From Thermoanaerobacter thermocopriae JCM 7501 (GTDB lineage: Bacteria > Bacillota > Thermoanaerobacteria > Thermoanaerobacterales > Thermoanaerobacteraceae), in contig NZ_BAZY01000019.1 in the NCBI RefSeq assembly GCF_001310975.1, forward strand, positions 1-44,941: 44,941 bases of DNA. Direction: 5' to 3'. A program made the position numbers and the translations under genes. How positions within the stretch are numbered: the stretch's first letter is position 1; each line of letters starts with the position of its first letter. This document shows positions 8,169 through 20,662 of this stretch, piece by piece. The notes under the pieces were generated by a model. The model was given only the letters and a program-made list of their open reading frames with translations. It ran no database searches and was not told the DNA's origin.

Positions 8169-9928
8169 TTACGGATTGTTATTTGTATTATATACAGAAT
8201 TAGAAACAGTGGTAGAAATAGATCCCTCTTTTAATTTTTTAAAATACTCTACAATACCGTTATATATTCCTTGAGCCACTTTCCATTGGAAGGCATCATC
8301 TTGAAGCAAGGCTGCATCATCAGGATTCGTTATAAAAGCTGTCTCAATAAGTATTGCTGGCATTTTTGTCTTGTTTAGCACTGACAAACTAGGACCTTCT
8401 TTAAGTCCCCTATCTACCGTATTTATCTCTTTCATTAAGTTGTTATAGATAATTTGAGCAAAGGTCTTGTTGTCTCTCGTATCTCCTTTGTATCCATTTG
8501 GATAATACCATATTTCTGTGCCTTTAGGAGTTGGAGTTCCAAAAGCATTAGTATGTATACTTATAAATATGTCAGCTCCCGCATTGTTCGCTTCTTGTGA
8601 CCTAGTAATAAGGTCTACAAATACATCAGAATCTCTAGACATCATCGTTCTAAATCCACCTTTTGTGAGAAGGCTATTTAGTTTAAGAGCAATCCCTAAA
8701 ACTACGTCAGATTCTCTTAAGCCACCTACACCTATCGCTCCAGGGTCAGTTCCCCCATGACCAGGATCTATGTAAATAAGAGGCACTGTATCCGCCTTAG
8801 ACTTTATAACCAACATTATAATATTTTTATCGACTATTTTTACAGAATAATCCGTTTTGCTAGTAGTATCTGCCACCACCCTCACTGTGTCGTTGTTATA
8901 CTGTGAATACCTTATAGCCGTTATAACATTTCCTTCTACTGGTATTTGACCAGCTTTATTGCCATCTGGCATTTTAAGAACAGCATCTGATATGTCTACA
9001 ACTATTTTATTATCCCCTACTCTTTGAGTATTAAAATGCTCTGCATCAGCATTAATTATAACTTATCATAATCACCTTCTTTTGTAAAACTTATCCCTGT
9101 TACATAGCTTGTCCCAACATCAAAAGAAATAGTTAAACGTGTTTTATCCTGCGATTGGATAATTTCGTAAGGCACCACCTCTTTTAAATATATAACTGCT
9201 CGCACCTTAGGTGTAGGCTGTGTTTGGTTTTGTGCAATTACTGCCTTTACAAGACTTTTTTTGTTAATTTCTATATCTGTTCTTCCCTTAGCCCATATGG
9301 CATCTTCTATATCAATATAAATTCTAATATCCCCACTATTTTCTATAAGTCCTTGGTTATATTTTATAGGATTATCTCCTGTGATATTTATAGAAAATAT
9401 GCCATTATTATAGCTTGTATCAAAATTTGTTATATTTACAATTTTAGGAGGAGAGGTAGTATTTATTTGATAATTTTTTTGGTCCCATTCTACTTTATAA
9501 CCAAAAGTCTCAAATAAAAATCTAAAAGGAATATATGTATATCCCTTTTTACTAATTTCTATTATTCTTGCAGGAGCTATCAATTTAACTTCTTTTCCAT
9601 CTACTAAAGCAATATCACTTCCAATAGTTAATTTAACTGTTTTATCTTTTGTTATAGTAACCGTCTTGGTTTTATCATCCCACTCTACTTTAGCTCCAAA
9701 TCCTTTTTCTGAGATCACCCTCACAGGAATTAATGTGCTGGCTTTTAAAATTAAAGGTGGGGTCTTTCCTGTATCGAAATTTTGACCATCTATTTTAATT
9801 GTGACATCTGGAATATTGTAATAAAAAGGTTTTCCATCTACTAAGATAGTATTTTTATAAGCGAAGGCCATACTGTAGGAGGCTAAAATTGCTACAACTA
9901 TTGCAACAAATAATACTATTTTTTTCAC
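8169..9928 (-). CDS. N-acetylmuramoyl-L-alanine amidase with copper-amine-oxidase-like and AMIN domains, reading frame broken
   Basis: A secreted zinc amidase (EC 3.5.1.28) that cuts the peptide from peptidoglycan. The start is GTG 9928 behind AAAGGGGGG, followed by a signal peptide (KKIVLFVAIVVAILASYSMAFA). Then come a copper-amine-oxidase N-terminal-like domain (about 25-155, ending YIPFRFLFETFGYKVEWD), an AMIN domain (about 175-330), and Amidase_3 with IDPGHGGTDPGA, ISIHTNAF and ETAFITNPDD carrying the zinc ligands and catalytic Glu. The frame breaks at 9055-9063 between the AMIN and catalytic parts. One extra base joins them into about 586 residues. Without it a secreted non-catalytic protein would stop just there. 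Flanked by its own terminator and by three WalR-like boxes. Confidence 0.9.
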
Positions 9929-9968
9929 TAAAAACCCCCCTTTTTTTGAAAAATTCGACTTTAAATAT

Positions 9969-9974
9969 ATCATA
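9969..9974 (-). promoter_or_regulatory. Candidate -10 box of the amidase promoter
   Basis: TATGAT on the minus strand, 40 bases before the amidase start. No good -35 stands 17 bases upstream; that position falls inside the phased repeats at 9985-10012, as expected for an activator-dependent promoter. Confidence 0.4.
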
Positions 9975-9984
9975 ATACATTAAT

Positions 9985-10012
9985 ATTACAAAATGATTAC
10001 AAACTCATTACA
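9985..10012 (-). promoter_or_regulatory. Triple WalR (YycF)-like box upstream of the amidase
   Basis: TGTAAT occurs three times on the minus strand at 10012-10007, 10001-9996 and 9990-9985, each separated by exactly five bases (11-bp period, one helical turn). The known WalR/YycF consensus is two TGTWAH motifs spaced by five bases, and its regulon is rich in cell-wall hydrolases. A third in-phase copy in front of a peptidoglycan amidase makes the assignment attractive. The sites and spacing are seen directly; WalR binding is inferred. Confidence 0.55.
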
Positions 10013-10106
10013 ATTTTTTAACTTTATTAGTAATTACATATACTGTATCGGTTAAATGGATTAGTTTTTTGAGTTTTAGGAAAAATAAAAAAGGGAGGTG
10101 GCACTT

Positions 10107-10286
10107 GTGACTAATATAAATTGCACAGCCGATTGTATTTACCAAAAAGAAGGAAAGTGTATTTTATCTAATCTTTCACAGATGAACAAAATCAATGGAT
10201 TAATTGATGATTATATCGATAAAAACAAAGTCAGCGATGAAAATTCAAATATCAATTGTGCATATTATATAAAAGCAAAAAAATAA
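10107..10286 (+). CDS. Small cysteine-rich protein, DUF1540-like
   Basis: A 59-residue soluble protein starting at GTG 10107, nine bases after GGGAGG; an in-frame GTG at 10098 overlaps that site and is less likely. It contains N-C-T-A-D-C-I-Y-Q-K-E-G-K-C near the N-terminus and N-C-A-Y-Y near the end. This is a Cys-X3-Cys-X7-Cys plus Cys pattern resembling the short DUF1540 zinc-ribbon-like proteins of Clostridia. Function unknown; metal binding is inferred from the Cys pattern. It is alone on the plus strand between two minus-strand genes, with its own terminator. Confidence 0.7.
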   Translation: MTNINCTADCIYQKEGKCILSNLSQMNKINGLIDDYIDKNKVSDENSNINCAYYIKAKK

Positions 10287-10332
10287 CAGCAAAATGCTGA
10301 AAAATTTGTTCACAAAGTGAGTAATATAAATC

Positions 10333-10367
10333 AAGCCCCACTTTTAAATGTATAAAAAGTGGAGCTT
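10333..10367. terminator. Shared terminator between the small Cys protein gene and gatB
   Basis: A 13-bp stem with one mismatch, AAGCCCCACTTTT (10333-10345) with AAAAGTGGAGCTT (10355-10367), lies between two converging genes. The plus-strand tail TATTATTAATCTT is only moderately T-rich, so it probably serves both directions imperfectly. Confidence 0.6.
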
Positions 10368-10402
10368 ATTATTAATCTTAGCCTACACTTAGCGTAGACT
10401 AT

Positions 10403-11830
10403 TTATTTAGACAATTCTTCTTTCAAAATTTGATTAGTAAGCTGCGGATTTGCTTTTCCTTTGGTCGCCTTCATAACTTGCCCTACCAAAAAGCCCATTG
10501 CCTTTTCTTTGCCATTTTTGTAATCCTCTACTGACTTAGGATTTTCAGCTATGACTTTTTTGATAATTTCTCTCAATTCGTCCTCATTAGCTATCTGTTT
10601 CAAACCTTTTTCTTCTACTATTACCTCTGGCTCTTTCCCTGTACCAAACATTTCTTCAAAAACAGTTTTCGCAATAGATCCGCTTATCACACCATTATCA
10701 ATTAATTTAAGTAATTTTACTAACATTTGCGGTGTTACGGGTACTTCGTCTATTTCTTTCCCTGTCTCATTCATGAGGCGAGAAAATTCTCCCATAAGCC
10801 AATTGCTTACAGTCTTTGGAGAATCATACTCGAGAGCACACTTTTCAAAAAAGTCCGCCATTTTCTTTGAAGAAGTTATAATTTTGGCATCATATTCAGG
10901 CAAGCCGTACTCAGCAATAAATCTTTCTCTCTTGCGGTGTGGCATTTCAGGCAAAGACTTTCTAATCTCTTCTTTCCACTCATCTGTTACAATTATTGGA
11001 ACTAAATCCGGTTCAGGGAAATACCTATAATCATGAGCTTCCTCTTTTGTCCTCATAGGCTCAGTAATTCCTTTTGCCTCATTCCATCTTCTTGTCTCTT
11101 GTACTATTGTTCCGCCTTCTTCTAAGACCTTTATTTGCCTTTTTATTTCATACTCCAACGCCTTTTGAACGGCTCTAAAGGAGTTTAAATTTTTAAGCTC
11201 TATCTTTGTCCCTAAGTCAGTGCTTCCCACAGGCCTCACAGACACATTTGTGTCAACCCTTAAAGAACCTTCCTGCATTTTGCAGTCAGAAACTTCGGTA
11301 TACTCTAAAATGCTCTTTAATTTTGTTAAGTATTGATAAGCTTCTTCAGGTGTAGATATATCTGGTTCAGAAACTATTTCAATGAGAGGAACCCCTGCAC
11401 GGTTGTAATCCACTAAAGAGCCATCTGTATTTTCATGTAGCAACTTTCCCGCATCTTCTTCAATGTGTATTCTCTTTATCCCTATTTTCTTCACCTTACC
11501 ATCTACTTCAATTTCTACATATCCGTTGCTGCACAAGGGAAGGTCATATTGAGAAATCTGATAAGCTTTAGGCAAATCAGGGTAAAAATAGTTTTTTCTG
11601 TCCATCTTGCTGAAGTTTGCAATTGTGCAGTTTAGAGCAAGTCCCGCTCTTACAGCATATTCTACAACTTTTTTATTTAAAACTGGTAAAGTCCCAGGAA
11701 GCCCAAGACATACAGGGCATACATGGGTATTAGGTTCTCCGCCAAATTTGGTAGTACAGCTACAAAAAATTTTGCTCTCTGTCAAAAGTTCGGCATGGAC
11801 CTCTAAGCCAATCACTGCTTCGTACTTCAT
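10403..11830 (-). CDS. gatB: Asp-tRNA(Asn)/Glu-tRNA(Gln) amidotransferase subunit B
   Basis: A 475-residue kinase-like subunit of GatCAB (EC 6.3.5.-). It binds the misacylated tRNA and phosphorylates the Asp/Glu before amidation. The N-terminal cradle begins [15 protein letters not shown] and is followed by the zinc-binding cysteines ([10 protein letters not shown]7-CPVC). [29 protein letters not shown] and the C-terminal YqeY-like tail (from about 330, [18 protein letters not shown]) are present. Full length. The ATG at 11830 overlaps the gatA stop by one base, so translation of the subunits is coupled. Last gene of the pcrA-ligA-gatCAB run. Confidence 0.96.
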   Translation of the reverse strand: MKYEAVIGLEVHAELLTESKIFCSCTTKFGGEPNTHVCPVCLGLPGTLPVLNKKVVEYAVRAGLALNCTIANFSKMDRKNYFYPDLPKAYQISQYDLPLCSNGYVEIEVDGKVKKIGIKRIHIEEDAGKLLHENTDGSLVDYNRAGVPLIEIVSEPDISTPEEAYQYLTKLKSILEYTEVSDCKMQEGSLRVDTNVSVRPVGSTDLGTKIELKNLNSFRAVQKALEYEIKRQIKVLEEGGTIVQETRRWNEAKGITEPMRTKEEAHDYRYFPEPDLVPIIVTDEWKEEIRKSLPEMPHRKRERFIAEYGLPEYDAKIITSSKKMADFFEKCALEYDSPKTVSNWLMGEFSRLMNETGKEIDEVPVTPQMLVKLLKLIDNGVISGSIAKTVFEEMFGTGKEPEVIVEEKGLKQIANEDELREIIKKVIAENPKSVEDYKNGKEKAMGFLVGQVMKATKGKANPQLTNQILKEELSK

Positions 11831-13296
11831 TATCTTGCACCTCCTATGGCCTGTGGTTTTGCACTAAATTTATTGGCTTGTTCAAAAGCGTAAGCGACGT
11901 TTAATATTCTTCCTTCGTCAAAGTGTCTGCCAATTATCTGAAGTCCAACAGGTAAGCCATCTGAAAGACCACAAGGTATGGATATTCCAGGAAGCCCCGC
12001 TATGTTAACCGATACAGTGTATATATCTGCTAAGTACATGGCTAACGGATCGTTTGTCCTTTCTCCAATTTTAAAAGCTACAGTAGGACTTGTTGGACCT
12101 ATTATTACATCACATTTTTCAAAAGCTTTTTCAAAGTCATTCTTAATGAGAGTCCTGACCTTTAATGCTTTTTTGTAATAGGCATCGTAATAGCCCGAAC
12201 TTAAAGCGTAAGTCCCTAGCATTATCCTTCTCTTTACTTCTTTTCCAAATCCTTCACTTCTCGTGACCATGTACATATCAATTAAATCTTCATATTTTTC
12301 TGCAATATGGCCGTATCTTATACCATCATACCTCGCAAGGTTAGAACTAGCCTCTGCCGAAGCGATTATATAATAAGCTGGAAGAGCATATTCTACATAA
12401 GGAATAGAGATATCTATGATTTCTGCACCTAAGTCTTGTAAAACTTTTATAGATTCTTGTACAGTTTCTTTTACTCCTTCTTCTATTCCCTCCCCAAAAA
12501 ATTCTTTAGCCACTCCTATCCTCAAGCCTTTAATATCTTCGTTGAGATAAGAAGTGTAATCAGACTTGTCTATTTTTAAAGAGGTGGAGTCTTTTGGGTC
12601 ATGCCCTATAATTGTATTTAATACAATAGCACAGTCCGTAACATCTTTTGTAAAGGGCCCAATCTGGTCAAGGGAGGAAGCAAAAGCTACAAGTCCATAT
12701 CTTGACACCAATCCATAAGTAGGTTTCATCCCTACTACACCACATAGAGAAGCTGGTTGTCTTATAGAACCACCTGTATCTGAACCCAAGGCAAAAGCCG
12801 CTTCATCTGCTGCTATAGCTGCTGCAGAACCACCAGAAGACCCTCCTGGAACACGGGATAAGTCCCACGGATTTTTTGTAGTTTTAAAAGCGGAATTTTC
12901 TGTAGAAGAGCCCATTGCAAATTCGTCTAAATTGGATTTTCCTAAAATCACCGCTCCTTCTTCTAATAATTTTTCCACTACTGTAGCATTATAGGGAGGA
13001 ATATAGTTTTCTAGCATCTTAGAAGAACAAGTGGTTTTTATTCCCTCAGTAGAAATGTTGTCCTTTATTATCACAGGAATGCCTGTAAGGGCCGTGTCTT
13101 CTCCTTTTTTGATTTTCTCATCTGCCTCTTTTGCCTTTTGCAAGGCAAAATCCTCTGTAATTGTGATAAGAGCATCTATTTTAGGTTCTACTTCTTTTAT
13201 TCTTTCAAGATAGGATTTTGTCACTTCCAAAGCACTGACTTCTCTCTTTTTTAGAAGTTCTCTAAGTTCGTGAATTGTCAAACTATATAATTCCAT
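11830..13296 (-). CDS. gatA: Asp-tRNA(Asn)/Glu-tRNA(Gln) amidotransferase subunit A
   Basis: A 488-residue amidase-signature subunit that hydrolyses glutamine and passes ammonia to GatB. The Ser-cisSer-Lys triad is visible: Lys78 in GIPVIIKDN, Ser153 in GGSSGG and Ser177 in TGGSIRQ. Full length for the family (about 485). ATG 13296 follows GAGGAGG and lies 12 bases after gatC. The order gatC-gatA-gatB is the usual one in Firmicutes. Confidence 0.96.
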   Translation of the reverse strand: MELYSLTIHELRELLKKREVSALEVTKSYLERIKEVEPKIDALITITEDFALQKAKEADEKIKKGEDTALTGIPVIIKDNISTEGIKTTCSSKMLENYIPPYNATVVEKLLEEGAVILGKSNLDEFAMGSSTENSAFKTTKNPWDLSRVPGGSSGGSAAAIAADEAAFALGSDTGGSIRQPASLCGVVGMKPTYGLVSRYGLVAFASSLDQIGPFTKDVTDCAIVLNTIIGHDPKDSTSLKIDKSDYTSYLNEDIKGLRIGVAKEFFGEGIEEGVKETVQESIKVLQDLGAEIIDISIPYVEYALPAYYIIASAEASSNLARYDGIRYGHIAEKYEDLIDMYMVTRSEGFGKEVKRRIMLGTYALSSGYYDAYYKKALKVRTLIKNDFEKAFEKCDVIIGPTSPTVAFKIGERTNDPLAMYLADIYTVSVNIAGLPGISIPCGLSDGLPVGLQIIGRHFDEGRILNVAYAFEQANKFSAKPQAIGGAR

Positions 13297-13308
13297 TTAT
13301 GTACCTCC

Positions 13309-13596
13309 TCATTCTATTATCTTAGGCACTTTAAAGCATCCGTTCTCTTTATAAGGTGCATTCATCAATATTTTGTCTCTGCCCATTGAAGGCTTTACTT
13401 CGTCTTCTCTAAATACATTATGGATTGGCACTATATGAGCTGTAGGCTCTACATTTTCAGTGTCCAATTCGTTTAATTTGTTTACATAGTCGATAATTTT
13501 ACTCAGTTGCACTGTAAACTCTTCTATTTCCTCTTGCGAAAATTTGAGGCGGGCTAGTTTAGCCACATGCTCAACTTCACTCCTACTAATAGCCAT
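13309..13596 (-). CDS. gatC: Asp-tRNA(Asn)/Glu-tRNA(Gln) amidotransferase subunit C
   Basis: A 95-residue subunit that wraps around GatA and GatB and stabilises the complex. It has VEHVAKLARLKFSQEE and the conserved LNELDTENVEPTAH followed by FREDEV. ATG 13596 is chosen over an upstream in-frame start at 13644 because it sits behind AAAGGTGTG and gives the standard GatC length. Confidence 0.94.
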   Translation of the reverse strand: MAISRSEVEHVAKLARLKFSQEEIEEFTVQLSKIIDYVNKLNELDTENVEPTAHIVPIHNVFREDEVKPSMGRDKILMNAPYKENGCFKVPKIIE

Positions 13597-13673
13597 GCTA
13601 TCACACCTTTCCTTTATTATTGTCCACCTCTTATAGTTTACCACAAAAACATATTTTTTGAAGGATGGAGTTT

Positions 13674-17815
<4,142 letters not shown>

Positions 17816-17839
17816 TTTTCTCACTCCAATTTAGTTTTA

Positions 17840-17863
17840 AAAAAGCCCGGTTTTATTCCCGGG
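17840..17863 (-). terminator. Terminator enclosing the yerC stop codon
   Basis: On the minus strand CCCGG (17863-17859) pairs with CCGGG (17850-17846) and CTTTTTT follows. The 8-base loop contains the yerC TAA (17855-17853). Short but GC-rich, with a clean T tract. Confidence 0.65.
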
Positions 17864-18155
17864 ATTCTGATTCTAACCTGTCTAATATAATTTTATATCC
17901 ATTTGCTCCATAATTCAATGCCCTATTTACTCTGCTTATGGTAGCAGTACTTGCTCCTGTCTTTTCTGCAATTTCTATGTAAGTCTTTTTTTGGCGAAGC
18001 ATTTTTGCAACCTCCAATCTTTGGGCTAATGCCTTTATTTCATTTATTGTAGCAATATCTTCAAAAAATCTGTAACATTCCTCTATATTTCTAAGTTTTA
18101 AAATGGCCTCAAATAACTGGTCAACAAGTTCATCTTTAATTTTAGATTCATACAT
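17853..18155 (-). CDS. yerC: YerC/YecD-type TrpR-related DNA-binding protein
   Basis: A 100-residue all-helical protein of the YerC/YecD branch of the Trp-repressor superfamily. The helix-turn-helix lies near residues 58-82, in KTYIEIAEKTGASTATISRV. The N-terminal part is a helical dimerisation region. ATG 18155 follows AGGTGAGGG. In Bacillus yerC neighbours pcrA-ligA, as here. It is a regulator whose ligand and targets are not established; I do not infer tryptophan control. Its stop codon lies inside the following terminator. Confidence 0.88.
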   Translation of the reverse strand: MYESKIKDELVDQLFEAILKLRNIEECYRFFEDIATINEIKALAQRLEVAKMLRQKKTYIEIAEKTGASTATISRVNRALNYGANGYKIILDRLESESRE

Positions 18156-18199
18156 AATTATCCCTCACCTAATGAAATAATTTAATTGTTTACAAATAT

Positions 18200-18228
18200 A
18201 TTGTAATAAATATTAAAAAATAATTCAA
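18200..18228 (-). promoter_or_regulatory. Candidate promoter for yerC
   Basis: Minus-strand TTGAAT (18223-18228), a 17-base spacer and TACAAT (18200-18205) lie about 45 bases before yerC, after the terminator of the PTS operon. Confidence 0.5.
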
Positions 18229-18339
18229 TACTTTAAAGCGATTTTTTATAACGTATACAAAATAGATTTGTAGTTGTCTTGTGGACAAATGACTTTCAAA
18301 GCTTCGGGTCATAATGACAAAAAAGAAACAAGGTGATAT

Positions 18340-18377
18340 AATTATTATAAAAATACTACCCGGAACTTCCGGGTAGT
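18340..18377 (-). terminator. Terminator of the PTS operon
   Basis: A perfect stem ACTACCCGG/CCGGGTAGT (18355-18363 with 18369-18377) is followed on the minus strand by ATTTTTATAATAATT, 12 bases after the IIA stop codon. Confidence 0.8.
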
Positions 18378-18389
18378 GAGGGGCTTTTA

Positions 18390-18704
18390 TTATTGTCTTT
18401 TTTCTAATTGATTGACTCTTTTATAGAGCTCAATCATTCTTTTTATTAAATTTTTTTCAGCAAGGGCTGTCATAAGCTGGTCTTGAGCATGAATTACTAG
18501 AAAATTTGGAGCCGCATTTTGTTCTCCTTGAGTGAGCATATTTTGGTATTTATGACCTTCATAAAACTCTTCATCTGCTTTTTCAAGATGCTTTTCAGCT
18601 TCTTCAAAGTCTCCTCTTTCGGCTGCATCCAATGCTTCATAAGCCTCTGCCCTTGCATTTCCTCCATGTAATACTAAGTTATATATTATCTGTTCTAACT
18701 CCAT
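18390..18704 (-). CDS. PTS lactose/cellobiose-family IIA component
   Basis: A 104-residue helical-bundle phosphocarrier of the Lac/Cel family. The phosphorylated His is His72 in FLVIHAQDQLM. It takes phosphate from HPr and hands it to the IIB protein encoded two genes upstream. ATG 18704 follows GGGAGTG; the upstream in-frame ATG overlaps IIC and lacks a site. It lies 21 bases after IIC and is last in the operon. Sugar specificity cannot be read from IIA; a beta-glucoside such as cellobiose is the common substrate. Confidence 0.92.
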   Translation of the reverse strand: MELEQIIYNLVLHGGNARAEAYEALDAAERGDFEEAEKHLEKADEEFYEGHKYQNMLTQGEQNAAPNFLVIHAQDQLMTALAEKNLIKRMIELYKRVNQLEKRQ

Positions 18705-18725
18705 TAGTTTCACTCCCATCACAAA

Positions 18726-20042
18726 TTACTCGTGGTCTGCTGCTTGCTTTTCGTTTTTTAAAAGTTGAGCTTCATACATTTTAAAGAAGGGATAATATAT
18801 AATCGCTGTTACAATTAAATTTACCAGCTGCAACAAAGCTCCTTGCCAATGACCACCAGTAGATAAAAATCCGCTTATAAAAACTGGAACTGTAAAAGGC
18901 AATTGTATTAAAGGTCTTGGTACTAAGTTTACAGCAAAAGCAAAGTAATTTATTGTTACAACAGCTGCTGGAGCTAATATAAACGGAATAATGAGTATCG
19001 GATTTAACACAATAGGTGTACCAAAAATTAGTGGCTCGTTTATATTAAATATTGCAGGTATAAGCTCAGCTCTCCCAATTGTCCTAAGTTGTGCAGAAGC
19101 TGAAAGTAAAAACATTATTGTCAAAGCCCATGTAGTACCTGAACCACCTAAATGAGTAAACACATGGAAGAAAGGTTCAGTTACAATGCCTGGTAAAGGC
19201 AGCCCTTTTGCTGCAGCTTCTGCATTTGCAGCTAATTGAGTCATCCAGAAAGGATAAGCAATTGAGGAAACAACATTCATACCGTGAATTCCTAATGACC
19301 ACAAAAGCATCATGAGTATTATTTCAGCTAAAGCTGCAGGATAACTATTTGATGCAGCAACAAGGGGTTTAAATAAGTCAAGCACCAATTGTGGCAATGT
19401 TATATGGAAGTTTGACCAGACAATCCATTCTACAATCCACGCTGACACTACCATTACAAACATCGGAACGAATGCCAAAAAGCTTCTTACCACATAAGGT
19501 GGTACACCTTCAGGCATTTTTATTACCAAGCCACTTTTGTTAAAGAATCTCACAACTATTGCCGAAATTATCCCTATTATTATTGCTACAAACAAGCCTT
19601 GTCCACCGAGATAATTTAGTACATCTCCAAAAGTAACTTTTGTCACATCTGTTGCAGGAAAGCTTGTTATAAAAAACGCTAACATTGAAATAATTCCCGT
19701 CATCGTCTCATCTAAGTCCCAGCGCGTAGCAAGGCTATAAGCTGTACCAAAGGCTACCATCATAGCCATTATCCCAAAAGTGAGTTGGAAAGGTATCAGG
19801 ATTTGTGCGGCAATAGGTTTTACTGCTCTTGCCCATGCATGTATAGGTGCCCAATTAATTCCCTCTGGTGGATTCGCTATAATCAAGAAAAGAGCACCAG
19901 TCAAAATCACAGGCAAAGCAAAACTTGAAAATGCATCTCTAATTGACTGCAAATACACATTTTGCGCCATACGGGCAAGAACTGGCATCAAAGACTCTTC
20001 CATCCACTTCATAAACCAATTGTTTGAAAGCCTATCGTTCAT
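18726..20042 (-). CDS. PTS lactose/cellobiose-family IIC permease
   Basis: A 438-residue membrane permease of the Lac/Cel PTS family, with about ten hydrophobic segments and the signature FNINEPLIFGTPIVLNP, where the Glu binds sugar in this fold. It also has GIHGMNV and HLGGSGTTWAL. It imports and phosphorylates a disaccharide with the IIB and IIA proteins encoded on either side. ATG 20042 lies 12 bases after the IIB stop, behind GGAGGG. No phospho-beta-glucosidase gene is next to it, so the inducing sugar is not identified by context. Confidence 0.93.
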   Translation of the reverse strand: MNDRLSNNWFMKWMEESLMPVLARMAQNVYLQSIRDAFSSFALPVILTGALFLIIANPPEGINWAPIHAWARAVKPIAAQILIPFQLTFGIMAMMVAFGTAYSLATRWDLDETMTGIISMLAFFITSFPATDVTKVTFGDVLNYLGGQGLFVAIIIGIISAIVVRFFNKSGLVIKMPEGVPPYVVRSFLAFVPMFVMVVSAWIVEWIVWSNFHITLPQLVLDLFKPLVAASNSYPAALAEIILMMLLWSLGIHGMNVVSSIAYPFWMTQLAANAEAAAKGLPLPGIVTEPFFHVFTHLGGSGTTWALTIMFLLSASAQLRTIGRAELIPAIFNINEPLIFGTPIVLNPILIIPFILAPAAVVTINYFAFAVNLVPRPLIQLPFTVPVFISGFLSTGGHWQGALLQLVNLIVTAIIYYPFFKMYEAQLLKNEKQAADHE

Positions 20043-20054
20043 TTTATTCCCTCC

Positions 20055-20381
20055 TTAAACTTCTTTTCCACTTTTTTTAGCAAGCTCAATTATTTGATTT
20101 AATATTTTTTTGCCATCCATCATAGCAAAAGCTTGCATATCAACTATATCAACAGGGATATTGTATTTGGAAGCAATTGACTCAATTTCTTTTTTGAGAT
20201 GCCTTACTTGCGGTTCTAATAATGCTACATCGTACTCCTCTGCTTTCTTTTTGAATTCTCCTGTACCTCCGGCATCTACCACAACGTCCAATCCTTGCTT
20301 TTTAGCTTCATCTGTTACTTTTTTAGCAAGCGCACTGGAAGTTGCTCCCCAGCTGCAGAGTATTACTCCTCTTATTCCCAT
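20055..20381 (-). CDS. PTS lactose/cellobiose-family IIB component
   Basis: A 108-residue IIB with the phosphorylated Cys9 at the end of strand 1 (RGVILCSWGATSS). The usual P-loop is C-S-A-G-M-S-T-S; here W and A replace the middle residues while the Cys and Ser pattern remains. ATG 20381 follows GGAGGTG. It is the first of the transporter genes, directly upstream of IIC. Confidence 0.9.
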   Translation of the reverse strand: MGIRGVILCSWGATSSALAKKVTDEAKKQGLDVVVDAGGTGEFKKKAEEYDVALLEPQVRHLKKEIESIASKYNIPVDIVDMQAFAMMDGKKILNQIIELAKKSGKEV

Positions 20382-20403
20382 TTTTAACACCTCCTTCCAA
20401 AGA

Positions 20404-20649
20404 TTATTTCATTTTTTTCTTTTTAAGCTTTTTATGTTGTTTTTGTAGGTTGCTATCATAAAGTTGTATCATTTTTATGACATAAGTCTGTATTGCAAAC
20501 ACTATCAACATAAAGGTACTTCCAAAAGCCATTATTTTTAAGCCACTAATGACACTATCATGAAGCATGGCATAAAATCCTGTAGAAAACCATACTACTC
20601 CTAAAAGTAAATAAAAAATTTTTCTTTGAACTCTCGATATGCTGAACAT
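20404..20649 (-). CDS. Small membrane protein of unknown function in the PTS operon
   Basis: Not recognised. It is an 81-residue protein with two predicted membrane segments (about 10-28 and 35-57) and a strongly basic tail (QKQHKKLKKKKMK), so the C-terminus is probably cytoplasmic. It lies between the PRD regulator and IIB on the same strand, 13 bases after the regulator and 22 bases before IIB, and so is very likely co-transcribed. I do not see homology to PTS components. Confidence 0.6.
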   Translation of the reverse strand: MFSISRVQRKIFYLLLGVVWFSTGFYAMLHDSVISGLKIMAFGSTFMLIVFAIQTYVIKMIQLYDSNLQKQHKKLKKKKMK

Positions 20650-20662
20650 TTCTGATCCTCTC

